Positions 1 through 7,966 of a stretch of DNA of 55,270 nt are shown piece after piece (the first letter of the stretch is position 1; each line of letters begins with the position of its first letter). Made by a program: the position numbers and the translations under genes. Under the pieces are notes generated by a model. That model was not told the origin of the DNA. It saw nothing but the letters and a program-made list of their open reading frames with translations, and did not search any database. Source of the stretch: Gammaproteobacteria bacterium (lineage in GTDB: Bacteria; Pseudomonadota; Gammaproteobacteria; Steroidobacterales; Woeseiaceae); contig JAOTZC010000014.1 of assembly GCA_029861535.1 (NCBI GenBank), positions 1 to 55,270 on the forward strand, written 5' to 3'.

Positions 1-3000
1 AGCACCAACGACTGGAAACCTTCGGGATAGCTCACCGTGATTCGACAGCCGGCTGCTCTTGCGGCACTAACTCTGGCGAAAATATCGAATGCCGTATCAT
101 CGGGATGCACGCGAAGGCGCAACTCCGGAATCGGAACATATCGTCGCAGGTTGTCTTGTCCAATCAATCGGAAATCATCATGTACTTTTCCAAACTCCTC
201 GGTGACAGCAAGGTCGTAACTTCGAATCGCGGCACAGATGTTGCTTATGTCGTCGGCATTCGTGTGAGATGTCATGAAATCGTCCTTGCTCATCAGATAA
301 GCGTATAGGTCCGCGAGTTTTTCGTTGTCTATCGTTTCGCTACCCCGGACAGTGTTGCGCTGCTTGAAGTCCATTAATTGAGCGACATAATTCGGCCCAC
401 CAGCCTTGATGCCAGGTCCGAATGCCGACTTGCCCATGCCGCCAAACGGCTGTCGCAGCACGACCGCACCGGTCGTAACGCGATTGATGTAGAGGTTCCC
501 CGCGCTGATACAATCCCGCCAATGCCTTTGCTCGCGATCGTCGAGACTTTCCAGCCCGGATGTCAGTCCGTATCCCGTCTGGTTCACTAGATCGATGGCC
601 TCATCGAGCTTGCGCGCCTTCATGACGCCGAGCACCGGCCCAAAGAGCTCCGTCAAATGAGTAAAACTGCCCGGCTGCACGTTCCATTTGACACCCGGTG
701 AATACAGGTTTGGATTGTCGTCGAGCTTGCTCGGCATCACTGCCCAGCTCTCGTCGCTCTCGAGTTCCTTGATTCCTCGCTCTAATACACCGCTCGGCGG
801 CCGGATCAATGGCCCCATATCGTTGTGCAACTCCCAGGCAGAACCGACCGGAATGCTTTTTACAGCGTCACAAAGCGCGCGTTTGAATTTCTCGTCCTCG
901 TAGACTTCTTCCTCGAGTATCAGCAGCGATGTCGCCGAGCATTTTTGTCCGCTATGGCCAAAAGCGGACTGCAGAGCGTGACTAATCGCCAGATCGCGGT
1001 CTGAAAGTGCGCTGACAATCGTCGCGTTCTTACCACCCGTTTCTGCGAGCAAACCAATTGCGGGTTTATCTCGCAGCATTCTTAGCGCAGTCTCCGTACC
1101 GCCGGTAAGAATGACGATATCCACATCGTCGTGACAGGCAAGCCTCGAGCCGACGGTTGCGCCGTCGCAGGGAACAAACTGCAACGCATCGCGCGGCACA
1201 CCAGCGCGCCAGAAGCATTCGCACAGCAAGTACGCCACCAACGCCGTGTCCGATGCCGGTTTGAGGATCACACAATTGCCGGCAGCCAAAGCTGCGGCAA
1301 CTCCACCGCATGGAATTGCGATTGGAAAATTCCATGGTGAGATGACAGCGACGACACCACGACCCTGCGCCTCGAGACTGTCAATGTCTGCAAGTGCCAC
1401 TGCGCTTTTGCGGTAGAAGTCGCAAAAATCGATCGCCTCGGACACCTCCGGATCGGACTGTGGAAACGTCTTGCCACCTTCGGCCAGCGCCGCGCCCATC
1501 AGATCGGCGCGCGCTGCACGGATCTCGTTGGCTACCTCGCCAAGAACGTCAGACCTCGCCGCTGCAGACAGCTGCCGCCAGCCACTCGGGTCCAGCCGTG
1601 CAATGGCAGCGGCTCGATCCACATCGTCTTCGCTAGCGAGGTGATAACGCGCGACCACGACGCCGGGCCGTGATGGATCATAGGACTCCCGCTCCACACG
1701 CTTGGACGATAGCTCCTCACCGTCGATGACGAGCGGAACGACGGCGGCCTTATCGCCGCAACGATCCCGCCAGTTGTCGAGAATTTGCTCGGCCCACGCG
1801 ACATTTTGAGGTAGCGCGAAATCCGTATCCGCCTCGTTGACAAACCCGGCTTGGTCAATGGCGCTTTTTGTGGTCGTATCGGCGGGCTGTCGCCTGTCCT
1901 GCGTTCGCCGTGGCCCGGCCGGTGTGTGTTCAATTGCGTCGAATGACGCGAGGAACTGATCCTGCAGCCGCCCCCACTCTTTGTCGTCCGGATCGAGTTT
2001 GAACGCATGGCGCAGGAAATTATCGGGGCCGGTGTTTTCATCGAGTCTTCGAACCAGATAACCGATCGCGTAAATGAAGTCCTCTCGTCGGGTTGACGGC
2101 GCATACAGCACGAAGTTATCGGTCAGTTCGAAAAGCGCTCGACGCATATGATTCGCCATACCCTCGAGCATTTCGAACTGCATTTTGTCGAGACAGTTGT
2201 TCTCGACGGCCAATACCAGCGCATAGGCCAATTCGAAAAGATTGTGCGAGGCGATACCGATATTTACAGCTGCAATATTTTCTGGACGTATCGCTTCATG
2301 CAGCATGCGTTTGAAGTTGGCGTCTGTGGACATCTTGTTCTTGTACGGTGCCTGTGGCCAACCTCGAGTAGACGCCTCGACCCGTTCGCTCTCCATGTTG
2401 GCGCCTTTGACGATACGCACGGTGATCCGTGCGCCGCCTGCCTCAACACGCTTGCGTGCCCAGGCGTTAAGCCGCTTTTGCGTGGCATACGAATCCGGAA
2501 TGTAGGCCTGAAGCGCGATGCCGCCGCGGGCGTTTTCGAGACCATTGCGTTCGAGCGTCCGCATGAACACCTCTGACGTGACCGCCATGTCGCGGTATTC
2601 CTCCATATCGAGGTAAACGAACTTGCTCACTTCTGAACCGTCCGCCCGGGTGTACTTCATTCTTGCGGCTTCCCGGAACAGAATTTCGAGGCGATCGCAA
2701 AGTACGGCCACCGTATGCTCGAATGCTAGCGAGGATATCTGAGAATAGATCGTAGAAACTTTGACCGAGATACTCTCGACCTCCGGGTTTTGCAGCGCCT
2801 GAAGGTAGTTTTCGAGACGTCGCTGGGCCTCATCTTCGCCCAACAAGGCCTCGCCGAGAAGATTGACGTTCATGCGCAGACCCGCGTCTCGGCGCGCGGC
2901 CAGATGCGCGTTTAGGATCTCTTCTTCGGCCGGAAGAATCACATTAGCGGTCTCCGCTCGCATCTTGTCCTTGATGAGTGGCACGGCGACGCCCGGCAGA

Positions 3001-3383
3001 TAACTACCGAATGACTGAAACCCGCGGAGCAAGGTTTGATCGATACGACTGAAGAATCGCGGTACCCCCTGCACATCCAAGATATGCGTCAACTGGTCCA
3101 CCGCACGCGCCGGGCGCGTCGACCGAAACGTCTGATCGGTCATCTGGATCATCGTGGCCTTGTCGTGCGGATTTTGAATCATCCGTTCGAGCTCACGCTG
3201 CTGCTTCTTTTCCTGCGGTGTCTGCAGCTCTGCGGCGCGTCGCTGCAGCAAGCGCGCAATATGGACCGCCTTTTGAGCATTGACCGGATGCGGCGATCGC
3301 TCGTCCGGATTGAATGAGCCGAGGGCCTTCCCCAGCGCATTCTGCAAAGTTTTGCGGCTGTCTTGTTGTTGTACCTGGCTCAT
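1..3383 (-). CDS. putA: Bifunctional proline dehydrogenase / glutamate-semialdehyde dehydrogenase PutA, C-terminus outside window
   Basis: Oxidises proline to glutamate in two steps, an FAD-dependent dehydrogenase feeding quinones and then an NAD-dependent aldehyde dehydrogenase, with the intermediate channelled inside the protein. About 1127 residues are visible. The N-terminus (MSQVQQQDS) has no ribbon-helix-helix DNA-binding domain, so it is unlikely to be a repressor like E. coli PutA. The proline dehydrogenase barrel covers roughly residues 80-430. The aldehyde dehydrogenase domain covers about 520-1030, with catalytic Cys815 in GQKCSA and Glu781 in LLAETGGKNA. A further tail follows, as in long type B PutAs, and is cut by the window edge. 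Two in-frame ATGs are 9 bases apart. The Shine-Dalgarno GGGAGG (3393-3398) touches the upstream one, so the ATG at 3383 is preferred. Family assignment is secure. Confidence 0.95.
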   Translation of the reverse strand, partial: MSQVQQQDSRKTLQNALGKALGSFNPDERSPHPVNAQKAVHIARLLQRRAAELQTPQEKKQQRELERMIQNPHDKATMIQMTDQTFRSTRPARAVDQLTHILDVQGVPRFFSRIDQTLLRGFQSFGSYLPGVAVPLIKDKMRAETANVILPAEEEILNAHLAARRDAGLRMNVNLLGEALLGEDEAQRRLENYLQALQNPEVESISVKVSTIYSQISSLAFEHTVAVLCDRLEILFREAARMKYTRADGSEVSKFVYLDMEEYRDMAVTSEVFMRTLERNGLENARGGIALQAYIPDSYATQKRLNAWARKRVEAGGARITVRIVKGANMESERVEASTRGWPQAPYKNKMSTDANFKRMLHEAIRPENIAAVNIGIASHNLFELAYALVLAVENNCLDKMQFEMLEGMANHMRRALFELTDNFVLYAPSTRREDFIYAIGYLVRRLDENTGPDNFLRHAFKLDPDDKEWGRLQDQFLASFDAIEHTPAGPRRTQDRRQPADTTTKSAIDQAGFVNEADTDFALPQNVAWAEQILDNWRDRCGDKAAVVPLVIDGEELSSKRVERESYDPSRPGVVVARYHLASEDDVDRAAAIARLDPSGWRQLSAAARSDVLGEVANEIRAARADLMGAALAEGGKTFPQSDPEVSEAIDFCDFYRKSAVALADIDSLEAQGRGVVAVISPWNFPIAIPCGGVAAALAAGNCVILKPASDTALVAYLLCECFWRAGVPRDALQFVPCDGATVGSRLACHDDVDIVILTGGTETALRMLRDKPAIGLLAETGGKNATIVSALSDRDLAISHALQSAFGHSGQKCSATSLLILEEEVYEDEKFKRALCDAVKSIPVGSAWELHNDMGPLIRPPSGVLERGIKELESDESWAVMPSKLDDNPNLYSPGVKWNVQPGSFTHLTELFGPVLGVMKARKLDEAIDLVNQTGYGLTSGLESLDDREQRHWRDCISAGNLYINRVTTGAVVLRQPFGGMGKSAFGPGIKAGGPNYVAQLMDFKQRNTVRGSETIDNEKLADLYAYLMSKDDFMTSHTNADDISNICAAIRSYDLAVTEEFGKVHDDFRLIGQDNLRRYVPIPELRLRVHPDDTAFDIFARVSAARAAGCRITVSYPEGFQSLV

Positions 3384-3434
3384 GCGTCGCATCCTCCCAG
3401 TGCAAACCGTAGCAGATCGTCATCGCGATTTTTG

Positions 3435-3450
3435 TCAGGGAATGTCCTGA
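3435..3450. promoter_or_regulatory. Small dyad TCAGG-N6-CCTGA between putA and gdhA
   Basis: A perfect 5-bp inverted repeat with a 6-base spacer lies in the 153-base divergent region between putA and the glutamate dehydrogenase. A TTGTCA at 3433-3438 overlaps it. The A/T-rich stretch downstream (3451-3458) is spaced too tightly for a convincing sigma-70 promoter. It could be an operator shared by the two proline/glutamate genes. Five base pairs is weak evidence. Confidence 0.25.
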
Positions 3451-3536
3451 TATATACGCGATTCTACGTAGCGCCGTGGCCAGGTCTTGGTGCCATCATG
3501 TTGTAAAACTCTGTGCACCCTAGCGTGAGAATCGGC

Positions 3537-4844
3537 ATGAACAAGCAAACTTCGGACGAAGAAAATCTCGACCTGAATATCGTCGCGCAACAGCAATTCG
3601 ACCGCGCACTAACCTGGATTGACGACGTCAAAGCCGGCCTCATCGCCTATTTCGTCAACCCGAAGCGGACCGTGCACGTTCGCTTTTCGATCACGATGGA
3701 CGACGAGTCAGTGCAAACGTTTCATGGCTTTCGGGTGTTGCATAATCGTGCGCGAGGGCCGGGTAAAGGAGGTATTCGTTACCACCCTAACGTGACAGAA
3801 AGCGAGGTGTCGGCATTAGCCGCACTTATGACATGGAAGACTGCAATCATCGACGTACCGTTCGGTGGCGCCAAAGGTGGCGTGGTCTGCAACCCGAAAG
3901 AGCTTAGCCGTGCAGAGTTGCGGCGTATCACACGGCGCTTCGTCATCGAACTCGGTGACGCTATCGGACCGCACACGGACATTCCGGCGCCGGATATGTA
4001 TACCGACGAACAGACGATGGCATGGATCTACGACACCTTCGACATCTTGCACCCTGGACAAAACAATCGCGCCGTCGTTACCGGCAAACCGCTGGAACTA
4101 GGTGGCTCAGTCGGACGCGATGCTGCAACAGGGCGCGGCTGCCTCAATGCGACGCAGCGGCTACTCGAGCACGGTATCGTTGAAAACTTGAGCGACGTCG
4201 CCGGCGCCCGCGTTGCGATTCAAGGCGTCGGCAACGTTGGCAGTACTTCCATGTCTTTATTCCACGAAGCCGGCGCGCGCATCGTGGCCATAACGGATTC
4301 CCACGGCGGGGTCGCGAACGAGCAGGGATTGCAACCGAATACAGTGATCGCGCATAAGAAAGAATGTGGCAGCGTTGTCGGCTTACCGGAAACCGTAACG
4401 ATTACCAATGATGACCTGCTGGCGTTCGATTGCGACATCCTGATACCGGCGGCGCTCGAATGCCAAATACATGCCGGAAACGCGGCCGATGTCAAAGCAA
4501 CGCTTATTGTCGAAGCGGCGAATGGGCCGCTAACGCCCGAAGCAGACGACATTTTGCAGAAAAGGAACGTTACCGTATTGCCGGACATCGTCGCGAACGC
4601 CGGCGGTGTTGCCGTTAGTTACTTCGAGTGGGTGCAGAATTTGGAAAATCAACAGTGGCAGCTCGAAAAGGTCGAGAATCGGCTACAACTCAGAATGAAC
4701 GCAGCGGTTGACTCGCTGGTCGCTCAATGGCGGCTATTGCAACAGAAAAAGGATCGCGGCGAGCCAACGCTTCGCAATGCGGCGCTGGTTATCGCGATTC
4801 GCCGCCTATCCGACGTTATTTTGCAACGCGACATTTGGATGTAG
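3537..4844 (+). CDS. gdhA: Glutamate dehydrogenase (Glu/Leu/Phe/Val dehydrogenase family)
   Basis: Reversible NAD(P)-dependent oxidative deamination of glutamate to 2-oxoglutarate and ammonia, in the cytoplasm. The 435 residues match the small hexameric family (about 420). Visible motifs are the substrate-lysine segment PFGGAKGGV, the catalytic-aspartate segment IPAPDMYTDE, and the Rossmann motif QGVGNVGS. Three possible starts exist: GTG 3513, GTG 3525 and ATG 3537. The ATG is chosen because GAGA precedes it at suitable spacing and family proteins start near here. It sits divergent to putA, so proline to glutamate to 2-oxoglutarate can be handled by one locus. Cofactor preference cannot be read with confidence. 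Its last 39 bases overlap the 3' end of the convergent ligase gene. Confidence 0.93.
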   Translation: MNKQTSDEENLDLNIVAQQQFDRALTWIDDVKAGLIAYFVNPKRTVHVRFSITMDDESVQTFHGFRVLHNRARGPGKGGIRYHPNVTESEVSALAALMTWKTAIIDVPFGGAKGGVVCNPKELSRAELRRITRRFVIELGDAIGPHTDIPAPDMYTDEQTMAWIYDTFDILHPGQNNRAVVTGKPLELGGSVGRDAATGRGCLNATQRLLEHGIVENLSDVAGARVAIQGVGNVGSTSMSLFHEAGARIVAITDSHGGVANEQGLQPNTVIAHKKECGSVVGLPETVTITNDDLLAFDCDILIPAALECQIHAGNAADVKATLIVEAANGPLTPEADDILQKRNVTVLPDIVANAGGVAVSYFEWVQNLENQQWQLEKVENRLQLRMNAAVDSLVAQWRLLQQKKDRGEPTLRNAALVIAIRRLSDVILQRDIWM

Positions 4845-5969
4845 TTTGTCCATTTCCGCGCAGCCATCCAGCAACTCGCATTGTAGCTCCGAAACCACGT
4901 TGGGCAAAAGCTTGGCCCGGTCAAACGCCTCACGCTGTCGCTGATAGTCGGGCTTTTGCGTCAGCAGCTCACTGGCCAGCGCGAGGCCGGTCGTCTCGCC
5001 GTATTGCGCGGCAGTCGCGCGGCTGAAATCGATCAAATCGGCAGCGAGATCGCGAAGTGGACGGTGCTCACCGCTCGCGTTAACGATGAACTCTGCGTCG
5101 AGCCCACTGTGTGCCGCGCGATAGCGATTCTGTTTCTCTGCCCACCGCGGCAAATTCAACGGTAATAGCGTAGCGGCTTCGGCAACTGATGTATTGGCGA
5201 GACGGAGCACTAGTGAGCGCACGAACGCAACCAACGCAAGCAAGCGCTTGCTATCAGACACGGAATCCATGGTACGCAACTCCAGAGTGCCAAAGTCTGG
5301 GTGTGGCCGTATGTCCCAATGAATATCCTTGAAGGTCTCAATCATCCCGCACCGCTCAGCGGCGCCGATGAAGCGCTTGAATTGCTGCCAGTCGGCAAAA
5401 CGCTCGGGCAAACCGTAGTTGGGCGCCGCCGCAAGTATGCGGTGTCGATAGGCCGCATGGCCCGTTTCGTGGCCACGCCAAAATGGCGAATTTGCGGACA
5501 TCGCGATGAAGACTGGAACCGCAGGAATCAACAGCGACATTGCATGCATGGCCTCATCGCCGGAGCTCATGCCGACGTGCACGTGCGTGCTGAACGTAAT
5601 CTGCGTGTGCGAAAGGATGCCGGTGTTAGCGGCGATACGCTTGTAACGAGGTAACGGCGTAATCAGGGCCAGCCTGCGGCAGAACGGATGCGTGCCGGCT
5701 CCGCATAGTCCCATCTCCAGTTCTTTGCAACGCTGCAGTGCTTTCGTCAGCGTGCCACTGATGTCGGCGATCGCTTCAGCGCTGTCGTTGCAGACTCGCG
5801 TCGTCAATTCCACACAAGACTGAATGTACTCGGGCTTGACCCTTTCAGCGCGCGGGAAAAACTCCATCAACGGCATGATGCCGTCAACCAGATCGAGCGT
5901 TATCGGATCCAGCAGTTGCAGTTCCCACTCGACGCCAACTGTCGGCCCAGCTGATGGCTCAAAGTCCAT
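4806..5969 (-). CDS. ybdK: Carboxylate-amine ligase, YbdK / glutamate-cysteine ligase type 2 family
   Basis: ATP-dependent ligase of the GCS2 family; E. coli YbdK has weak gamma-glutamyl-cysteine ligase activity, and the physiological substrates of most members are unknown. The 387 residues are normal length. Motifs seen: N-terminal GVEWELQLLD (family GVExEL), the THVHVGM metal/ATP segment, NSPFWRGHETG, and FGTLELRTMDS. Its ATG overlaps the upstream amidohydrolase stop by 11 bases, so the two are probably translationally coupled and made as a pair. That pairing suggests amide bonds are made and broken on related substrates, which is inference. The 3' end overlaps gdhA convergently by 39 bases. 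Confidence 0.88.
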   Translation of the reverse strand: MDFEPSAGPTVGVEWELQLLDPITLDLVDGIMPLMEFFPRAERVKPEYIQSCVELTTRVCNDSAEAIADISGTLTKALQRCKELEMGLCGAGTHPFCRRLALITPLPRYKRIAANTGILSHTQITFSTHVHVGMSSGDEAMHAMSLLIPAVPVFIAMSANSPFWRGHETGHAAYRHRILAAAPNYGLPERFADWQQFKRFIGAAERCGMIETFKDIHWDIRPHPDFGTLELRTMDSVSDSKRLLALVAFVRSLVLRLANTSVAEAATLLPLNLPRWAEKQNRYRAAHSGLDAEFIVNASGEHRPLRDLAADLIDFSRATAAQYGETTGLALASELLTQKPDYQRQREAFDRAKLLPNVVSELQCELLDGCAEMDKLHPNVALQNNVG

Positions 5970-7164
5970 TAGAAAGCCGATTCATGTGTGCATGACCGAC
6001 GCGCGCCAGCCTGTCGAAAAACCTTGTGCCAATTCCGAGGACCCGTTCGTCAACATCGAACGCTGGGCTGTGCAACGGGATCGGCTCCCAATCTGGGTGC
6101 CGTGCACCGAAACGCACAAAGCAACCGCGAACTTTTTCCTGGTAGTAAGAAAAGTCTTCCGATCCCATGCTCGGAAACTCTGCCGCCACAACGGCACTCT
6201 CCCCGACAATATCTGCAGCCGCCTCTCGAGCAACTGACACCGTTACTGGTTCGTTGATGACAGGCGGATAACCTTCTTCGATGTCGATATTGATCTCAGC
6301 GCTGTGCAATTCAGCCGTCGCAGCGATCATGCGCTTTAATCCTTTGTGAATGTTCGCCCGCACCTCGTTATTCAATGTGCGTATCGAGCCATACATTTCT
6401 GCCTGCTCCGCAATGACATTAGCAGCCGAGCCCGCACTGACCTTGCCAATCGTAACGACCGAGGGATGCAACGGGTTGATTTCCCGTGAGACCAGTGTTT
6501 GCAGCGCGGCGATCAGGAAGCCGCTAATTACTACCGCATCCACCGCTTCATGAGGACGGGCACCGTGTCCACCCTTGCCGCGCACACGTACGGTAAATCG
6601 ATCAGATTGTGCGGTGACCGGGCCATCTCGAATCATGATCTTTCCGGTCTCGTATTCGTGCGTCACGTGGCCCGCAAAAATCGCAGCGACATCGTCGAGC
6701 GCGCCGTCCTCGATCGCAATTCGAGCGCCACCGCCCAATTCCTCGGCGGGCTGAAACACCAGCTGCACCGGACCAGGCGGAGGATTCTCATTCAGTAGAC
6801 TGGCGGCGCCAATCAGCATCGCCATATGAGCGCCATGTCCGCACGCATGCATGCGACCCGGGTAAACAGATGCATATGGTGCCCCGGTCGTTTCGTCGCC
6901 GGGCAATGCGTCCATTTCTGCGCGCAGCGCGATAGCTTGCCGCGTCGGATCCCGGCCATCGATACGCGCTATTAGCGCGTGTCCTTCGCCTTCATATGAT
7001 GTTGGAATACCGAGATGCTCAAGCTCGTCACTAATACGAATGGCGGTTTCGACTTCGTGAAACGACAGCTCCGGATGCTGGTGCAACCAACGCCGCAGCG
7101 TCAGCAGTCGGGCGCGCAGCGTATCGTCGATCTGGTCGAGGATATCTTGAACCTGCGTATCCAT
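5959..7164 (-). CDS. M20 family metallo-amidohydrolase (hippurate hydrolase-like)
   Basis: Zinc/manganese-dependent hydrolase of N-acyl amino acids or related amides, M20D type. From the ATG at 7164 it is 401 residues. An in-frame ATG at 7197 would add 11 residues, but no ribosome site precedes it, whereas AAGTGGG precedes 7164. Motifs: WLHQHPELSFHE near the N-terminus, metal segment MHACGHGAHMAM, catalytic-glutamate segment FQPAEELGGGA, AGHVTHEYETG, MGSEDFSYY and the late metal His in PLHSPAFDVDE. The usual CGHDGH is CGHGAH here; the metal-binding Cys and His are kept. First gene of a two-gene minus-strand operon with the YbdK-like ligase. Substrate unknown. Confidence 0.9.
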   Translation of the reverse strand: MDTQVQDILDQIDDTLRARLLTLRRWLHQHPELSFHEVETAIRISDELEHLGIPTSYEGEGHALIARIDGRDPTRQAIALRAEMDALPGDETTGAPYASVYPGRMHACGHGAHMAMLIGAASLLNENPPPGPVQLVFQPAEELGGGARIAIEDGALDDVAAIFAGHVTHEYETGKIMIRDGPVTAQSDRFTVRVRGKGGHGARPHEAVDAVVISGFLIAALQTLVSREINPLHPSVVTIGKVSAGSAANVIAEQAEMYGSIRTLNNEVRANIHKGLKRMIAATAELHSAEINIDIEEGYPPVINEPVTVSVAREAAADIVGESAVVAAEFPSMGSEDFSYYQEKVRGCFVRFGARHPDWEPIPLHSPAFDVDERVLGIGTRFFDRLARVGHAHMNRLSNGL

Positions 7165-7261
7165 CGCCCACTTATTGCACGTCGGACGATATCGCATAAT
7201 CAGAGAAACTACCTAGTGCCCTGACATGGCAGAGCCGCAAAAGGCAGATAAACTCTAGACT

Positions 7262-7942
7262 ATGACCGAACCGAATGACAAAGGCTCAGGCAACGGAATT
7301 GGCATGAACGTGTCCTCGCTGCGGCGCTCCTGCATCGGCTCGACGCTCGAACGCGAAGATCTGAACGACGATCCGATACGGCAATTCGAAGACTGGTTTC
7401 GTGCTGCGTGTGATGCGGACGAGTTGGACCCGAATGCCATGAGCCTCGCGACTGTCGATGACGCGGGCCGGCCGGCCAGCCGTACCGTTTTACTGAAGTA
7501 TTTCGATGCGAACGGTTTCGTCTTTTTTAGCAATCTTTCCAGCAACAAGGCGGCGCAGATTGCCGCTAACGCGAATGTCTCGTTGCTGTTTTTCTGGCCG
7601 ACTCTCGCCCGCCAGGTATCAATACGTGGCGCCGCAGTGAAGATTCCAGGGAAAGAGACGCTGCGCTATTTCATTACTCGACCACGTGGCAGCCAGATCG
7701 GCGCGTGGGTGTCGATGCAGAGCAGCGTCATTACGTCTCGCTCCATACTCGAAGCAAAATTCGATGAGATGAAGCGAAAATTCGCCAACAAGGAAGTACC
7801 GCTGCCGTCTTTTTGGGGCGGCTACCGAGTAAGTCCTCACGAACTCGAATTCTGGCAAGGACGTAGAAATCGGCTACATGATCGCTTTCTATACTCACTT
7901 GCTGACGACAGTAATTGGACTATCGAGCGATTGTCGCCATAA
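7262..7942 (+). CDS. pdxH: Pyridoxamine / pyridoxine 5'-phosphate oxidase
   Basis: FMN-dependent oxidase making pyridoxal 5'-phosphate, the last step of vitamin B6 synthesis and salvage. The flavin-binding core is visible as AMSLATVDDAGRP, SRTVLLKYFD and FFSNLSSNKAAQI. The C-terminal signature region PSFWGGYRVSPHELEFWQG and RLHDRFLY is intact. The 226 residues are slightly longer than the usual 210-218. The ATG at 7304 (MNVSSLRR) aligns better with typical family starts and has GGAATTGG upstream, so the true protein may be 212 residues. Divergent from the amidohydrolase operon; the next gene follows after 24 bases. Confidence 0.95.
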   Translation: MTEPNDKGSGNGIGMNVSSLRRSCIGSTLEREDLNDDPIRQFEDWFRAACDADELDPNAMSLATVDDAGRPASRTVLLKYFDANGFVFFSNLSSNKAAQIAANANVSLLFFWPTLARQVSIRGAAVKIPGKETLRYFITRPRGSQIGAWVSMQSSVITSRSILEAKFDEMKRKFANKEVPLPSFWGGYRVSPHELEFWQGRRNRLHDRFLYSLADDSNWTIERLSP

Positions 7943-7966
7943 TTACTTGCGCGCTGGAGAACTCGC

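Noticed and set aside
3433-3458. Sigma-70 promoter TTGTCA ... TATACG before gdhA
   Set aside because: The spacer is only 14 bases, too short for a normal promoter.
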